Below are positions 58,552-64,000 of a DNA stretch of 64,000 bases, piece by piece. The DNA is taken from positions 6,322,663 through 6,386,662 of the forward strand of contig NC_133221.1 of assembly GCF_040436345.1 (NCBI RefSeq). The letters run 5' to 3'. The number at the start of each line of letters is the position of its first letter. Position 1 is the stretch's first letter. The translations under genes were made by a program, and so were the position numbers. The notes beneath the pieces are model-generated. The model saw nothing but the letters and a program-made list of their open reading frames with translations, searched no databases and was not told the DNA's origin. The DNA comes from Pagrus major. Its lineage: Eukaryota > Chordata > Actinopteri > Spariformes > Sparidae.

Positions 58552-60310
58552 TATACTCCAGTACGACAAAGGTTGTTTGTTAGTTTACAGCCAAATCTTA
58601 TTGCTTACTACACATTTCTAAAAATGTACAGTCAAACTGTTGACAGAACTGCAGCATTGTTTATTTTGTTTGAAGGTTTAAAGCTCATTAAAGAAGACTG
58701 TTTAAATCAACTTTTTAAAAAGCTTCTTTTTACTCAGAGTAACCGAGAAATCAGTAACAAACAAACGCTCCAGATGAGACAGTATCTGTTATGTAAATTA
58801 TATCATTTGTAGATATGGAAAAAGCTAAATTACTTCAGGGAGCATCTTTTCCCTGATAGGTTTTTTTTTTCTTTTAGCAAAGCTTATTTTTGGTAAAACA
58901 ACTGCATCATTACTCACACATTCTCATACTGTACACACTGACAGCACATTTAAACACCTTGTAAATACTCACATCCAAGCATATTTCCCCAGATGTCAAT
59001 CTATTCCCTTTAAAGTGAAACATCCTAAGGTTTCCGTATCATTTCTGTTGAGACTGTTAAGATAAATCACTCCTAATGTTAATGAAACTAGTCTGGTAGC
59101 GTAGCAGCTGTGACCTTTTAAAGTTTAACAATGTGACCTTTAACTGTAGTGTCGCCTTCAGGTCAGGGATTATTTTTAATCACAAGGAATCATCCCTGCG
59201 TGTTTTGATCAAAGTTGGACCAGTGGAATCAAGACATATTTAATAATTAAGTTTGAAGCGTTTTTTTTAATGGTAGCATCCCTATCTGTGTCCTCTTCAG
59301 TATTTTCAAGCATCACAAATTAAGTCAGAATCAAACCAGTGGGATTTTGCAGATGAACGCAGCCCAGTCCTGAGTCTCCGGATCCACCTGCTCCCCTCCT
59401 CCCCTGATTCCACTGCATGGGGGACCCCGTGCATGAAACCTCCTGCACATACAACAAACCCTTTCTGGCGGCATTGGAAAAAATGATTGCGAGCGACTGT
59501 GCTGTGGTGTTGTGCATGGAAGCAGCAGGTTGGAGACCAGGCGTGATATTTAGTCCCATCGTGTCACGGGGGAGAAGAATTCATAACGATGTCCTTGAAT
59601 AGCCAACATGCTAATTTATTATACATAGAAGGAGCTCATTAAATTTTCGGTGGGTTGATTTTGGAGAGTTTTTTTTATTTTTTTATTTTGTTACTCTGGA
59701 GGCATGATTTCAAAAAAGTGTTAAATAGAAGGAGACGTTTTATGTAACGTGCTTCGCTGTAACATATCCTGAAAAAAGTCTAACGCCTTGTCAGAACACT
59801 AACAGCTGACAGCTAAGCCACACCGACACAAGTTTCTCTTCAACACATATCTTTAATAGTTAGGAAGACACAATATAGCAGAATTGATTCCACCTCTGCA
59901 TCTGAAGATAAGCTGCTTTTTTAATCTTGCATTTCAAGCAAAGAGCTCAAACCTGCAGATTAGAGAAGATACAGATGCTTCTGCTGGCTGCTCTGAACAT
60001 TTCAGTATCTAGTCTTGTAACTTTATTTTTAGTTAACAGGTGTTTTTTTGGTAAAGTAATGAATGGTTCATGTGGTGTGTTTATGCACCAGCCTCCCCTC
60101 TCATATAAGGAGTTATAAACAATGATAAATACTTTAAAAGGGGCGATTTGTAAGATGTGGCCAGAATTTAAGTTGTAATCATTAAAATGAAAATGAGAGT
60201 GAAGAAACAGTTACTGTGTGTCAAAGGCGTTTATGTTCCAGAGATATCTACTGGAGTTAGCATGCCCCTCCTGTCTCTGAATACCACTTTGTACTGCAAG
60301 AGGTGATAGT

Positions 60311-60577
60311 TCGACAGTAGCTCAGGAGGTAGAGCGGGTCGTCTAGTAATTGGAAGGTCGCTGGTTCGGATCCCTGGCTACCCAAGCTGCATGTCCAAGT
60401 ATCCTTGAGCAAGATACTGAACCCCGAATTGCTCCTGATGAGCAGTTGGCACCTTGCATGGCAGCCTCTGCCATCAGTGTATCAATGGGTGAATCTGATA
60501 AGTGTCGTAAAGCGCTTTGAGCGGTCTGTAGACTGGAAAAGCGCTTTAGAAATGCAAGTCCATTTACCGTTTTACCA
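60311..60577 (+). mobile_element. tRNA-derived SINE, second copy type
   Basis: A box TAGCTCAGGAGG (60318-60329) and B box GGTTCGGATCC (60363-60373), then GTATCCTTGAGCAAGATACT and CAGTTGGCACCTTGCATGGC shared with the SINE at 43949. It ends with GTAAAGCGCTTTGAGCGG and AATGCAAGTCCATTTACCG, a different tail from the first copy. No clear target duplication was found. Confidence 0.85.
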
Positions 60578-62139
60578 TAGAGCTGACAGAAGTAGTTTCA
60601 GCTGAGAGATATAAAAGCAGCGAGTTCATGTTTCTCTCTCTTTGACTGAACTGAGATGAGCCTAATTGCCTCGTTAACTCATCGTGAAACACACTTCATT
60701 CAAACTCGACATAAACGTAATAAAACTCAGCAAAACAGTCCATAACCACCTCTGGTTTGTTTGAAAGAAATGTTCTGCAATGTTCTGAAAACCTGCCAGT
60801 TCACACCGACGCGACTACACCAGACGATGCATCATCTCAATTGCAGTGTCTCTTTGTACTTCCGCCGCTGGCTTTTCAGGCTTTTTTTTTTTTTTTTTAC
60901 AGCTGGATATAATTTGTAGCGCCTTAAAATATGAATGAGCTCAGTGATAGCTACAGTTGCATTTCCTAGTAATGATGAAATGGCGGAAACAAGGCATGTG
61001 TGTCTTGCAGCGAGTGTGTGGGAGGGAAAGAGAAAGAGCAGTGGAGAGGTGTGGTTGAGCGAGTAGAGTGCAAAGTGGCTGTGAATGTGAGCGGAGCAGA
61101 GGAAAAGATATGTAGTTGCCAATTAAGTAGTAGGCGCTAATTACATCGATTACATGCATTATGCTCTTAAACCAGCGACCTGACAAGCTGAGTTGCAGGC
61201 AACACCATCAGCGGGCCCGAGTCGAGCTGCAGCATGTCAGTTCACACTGCTGCAACTTTCCCCTGCGACGTTCTAAGACGATTCATCATGCCGCCTCCTG
61301 TTTGTCTTGAGAATGAACTGGTGGCAAATTCTTACACATTGCACCTTTAAATTTTTATACTGTAAAGTGCTTATAGATAGTGGTGTAATTATTACCGTAT
61401 ATTTTAAATACTTGACACTATTGGCATCGGTGGATTCTGTTCACCAATTACGCATTTTGACGGCAGCGTGGAGATAAAGGAGCATCTGAAACACTGATTG
61501 ACAGAACCAGGCACTCCCTTTATTCTCCTTCAGCCATTTCGAAGCTTGGTTGTGGATTTGTTGACTTTACTGCATGTGTTTGTAAAAATGTATGCGAGTA
61601 TTTACCATGCACAGAAAAACAAGCAGGCTGATCGACTGAGAGGCTTTGCAGAGGCTCCTGTCACTCAAACTGAGTAAAATGAGAACTCTTGTGCCTCGAC
61701 GGACTGGTAATATCGGGCTTTCCTGGCAGATATTTGGCGGAAAAGAATGCAAATAGCCTAATTAGCACATCTGATGTGAGAGTGTAATCTATTATAGAGA
61801 GAACAGGTGTTAATAATGGGATGACACACCCCTCTTGCTTTCAGGGACTTTCTGAGAACAGACATCTTACAGCTGGGTAAACCTTTCAGAAGGACACACT
61901 AATACAAGCAGCAGCAGTGACATACTGAGGCTTTGAAAGCACTAACAGACTTTTTACTTACAATACACCAGGTGTCACCCTGCCAGTGTAATCTTTTATA
62001 GACTCGTCAAGTGATTACTTCTTATCGCTAACTCCCTTTGTACATATTAGATTGATTAATGTAAGTCACTTTTGAATTATAACCACAAGCCTTTTCAGTT
62101 AATTACGCCTTAAACTGTTAATCTTCTCCTGGGTCTGTT

Positions 62140-62404
62140 TTAAAGGTCATTTGTGTAGGATTTATCATAATTATGTTTTCATTAGCATAATAACCTGAAA
62201 ATAAGAATAGTTTGTTTTCATTAACTTATAATGAGCCTTCTTTATCTGCAGAGGTAGTGGAGTCTGCCATGTTGCACCACCACGTAGGGAATTTCGTGTT
62301 TTTAGCGTCCATTGAAAGGAAGGGTGAGACGAGGGGTGTTTAGTTGGTTGCAAACTGCAACCTCACTGCTAGATGTCAGTTAATCCTACACACCGGACCT
62401 TTAA
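62140..62404. repeat. TTAAAGGTC MITE-like element
   Basis: The left end TTAAAGGTCATTTGTGTAGG and right end CCTACACACCGGACCTTTAA are inverted over 22 bases with four mismatches, with TTAA at both tips. About 265 bp, non-coding. Confidence 0.85.
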
Positions 62405-63649
62405 CCCTGTGAAAACAGCACTGTAGTCGCCACGGGGGATTGTTGTTCACATGATCCAGTTTAAATCGATCTGAAATGAAAAAACACAATAACAAGAGCT
62501 TTCATTCTTTTTGCAGCAGACTTTCGTCTCTAGCCATACCACGTCGTACGCACATGATGACGTCATTGCACTACATGACGTACATTGTAAAACGCGGTGA
62601 CAACGTGTGGTGGTGCTAGTGAGTGTTGGGAGGGGAGCAGAGAAGCAGGTTGATGGCTGTCAGAGAGAGACTGAGAGAAATAGTAGCTTTGAGCACAGTG
62701 TATTTTGTAGTTGTGAGCATATTTATCATATGAAGGTACTCCTTGAAATAACAACACAAAAAGCAAAAATGCCAATGAAGGCACTGGGGGATTACTGGAT
62801 TTCTATTGCAGATGAAACTATCAAAACGCCTTTGTACTTTGTACTACAGACTAAAATATGTACATAAATCAAATAAGTTGTAGAGTGATAAAAAAAAAAC
62901 TATCAATGTAGGCACTGGTGGATCATTTCTGTTGCAGTGTTCAATCAAGGTGTGTCTCTTTTCAGTAGGAATTTGTTTGTGTTGTCTTCCATTTGTGCAT
63001 CTTATAAACAAAGCAGATTCTTTGCTGCATATGTTAAGAAATAGACCGTTTATATTGGTGGAAAAGGTTCTGCTTCCTGAGAAAGCTCTCAAATCCAAAC
63101 AGGAACAAGGAATCCATTTATGTACATTAAATCTCAATTAAATCTCTGAAAACACAAGGAATAAATATGGAGGACGTTTGGGTGGTAGAAGAAGCTGCAC
63201 CAGAAAACAGGTCTGGTACGAGAAGAGTAAGAAGTGTTGAGATGGACGCGTTGTACGCTGGCATCACTGTGATTGGGTTTAATTAGTCAGCTGACAGCCG
63301 TAGAGCTGAGAATGAGCCAGTGATTTGGGAGCATGGATGAATTGGCTCATACGAACTCAACTTCAGTGCTCTGCCTAAAATAATGCTACACTTCAGTCCC
63401 GGTGATATAAATCATCCCCTTGCTGTTACCATGCTAACAGTGGCAAACTGGGTGATGTTGAATTCGTAAATTGCGAGGCTCTCTATCTTTCTATTGAGCT
63501 GAGTTGAAATTTCATCATGAAAGAGATATTTGGCTGATTTATTCAAACTCAGAACCTTGAAGCCACAGTTATTTGACTCTGCCATTGACCACTGACAATT
63601 TTTACACCTCCTGAAAACCTCAGTCTGCCCAAAAACCAACCGCATTTAG

Positions 63650-64000
63650 AGACTAAGCTTATTCACTTTCTTGTTGAGACTCAGATGAGAAGATTTCTAT
63701 CAGTCTCACACCTAAATGGTAAATGTGAAGCTACAACCCACATCCAGATAGCTTAGCTTAGCATAAAGACCGGAAACTGGCAAAAACAGCTAGCCTGGTT
63801 GTGTCCAAAGGTAACAAACCTTACTTCCAGCCCCTCTACAGCTCACTAATTAACACTGTATATCTCATTTCAATAACAATTCATACATTTTAAGTGCCAA
63901 ACTATTTATTGACTGGGAGCAGTGGCTTCCTGGGCTTTCTGCTGGCTAAGCTAACAGTCTGGTAGCTCCAGCTACATAGTTTAGAAGTAAAGTAAAGGTA
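63650..64000 (+). repeat. CTTAGCATAAAGACTGG family copy, cut by the window end
   Basis: ACTTTCTTGTTGAGACTCAG, TAGCTTAGCTTAGCATAAAG, ACCGGAAACTGGCAAAAACA, AGCTAGCCTGG and GGTAACAAACCTTACTTCCA, followed by CTGGCTAAGCTAACAGTC to the edge. Confidence 0.75.

Larger units (their letters stand above)
56869..64000. other. 3' region of the formin gene, no further exon recognised
   Basis: The FH2 end (residues after KKLYSVTL) and any tail should lie downstream on the plus strand, but no exon with a fitting frame was found. Contains an (AT)n run at 57070-57094, poly-T runs at 57359-57374 and 60881-60898, an inverted repeat (58480-58551), a SINE (60311-60577) and MITEs. The last exons are either small and unrecognised or beyond the window. 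Confidence 0.5.

Noticed and set aside
61841..61878. A small exon (CAG, then GGACTTTCTGAG..., then GTAAAC) as the next formin exon
   Set aside because: The encoded residues (GLSENRHLTAG) do not resemble the last FH2 helix and the donor is weak.

Overview
The window is nuclear DNA from a ray-finned fish, most likely a percomorph teleost. The genes are split by GT-AG introns. There are many CA/GT microsatellites, tRNA-headed SINEs, and dozens of short dispersed elements of kinds common in teleosts (foldback and TTAAAGG-ended MITE-like repeats). Of the three identified genes, one, irx7, is an Iroquois paralogue known from fish.

Layout. (1) 1-226: the end of an unidentified plus-strand gene (a last coding exon), followed by a possible long 3' UTR to about 3.0 kb. 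(2) 3.0-11.2 kb: non-coding, with microsatellites, dispersed repeats and some non-repetitive GC-richer blocks. (3) 11.22-12.8 kb: a compact two-exon irx7 homologue on the plus strand, complete from TATA box to poly(A) signal. (4) 12.8-15.2 kb: a convergent intergenic gap with a foldback element. (5) 15.2-21.6 kb: a nine-exon CD40 (TNFRSF5) homologue on the minus strand, reconstructed in full (323 aa). Its first intron holds a perfect kappa-B decamer and a perfect triple GAAA interferon-regulatory-factor element. (6) 21.6-25.7 kb: a divergent gap full of MITE-like repeats. (7) 25.77-56.87 kb: sixteen coding exons on the plus strand (786 aa, 3' end not found) of a formin with two successive PH-like domains, a proline-rich FH1 and an almost complete FH2. 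This is not one of the standard mammalian formin layouts and best fits the PH-domain-containing formin class. (8) 56.9-64.0 kb: non-coding or undetected 3' part of the formin, rich in repeats, with a very tight inverted repeat at 58.5 kb.

The genes do not form a pathway. irx7 encodes a developmental transcription factor, cd40 an immune co-stimulatory receptor, and the formin an actin nucleator. Irx genes often have regulatory elements spread over neighbouring genes, so the gene-poor flank and the large formin introns are plausible places for irx7 enhancers, but this is inference. I found no operon-like system, CRISPR array, viral gene or free-standing RNA gene. The observations most worth checking are the dual-PH formin, the cd40 intron-1 immune element, the 20-nt cd40 exon that controls whether the TRAF-binding tail is in frame, and several unusual repeat structures.
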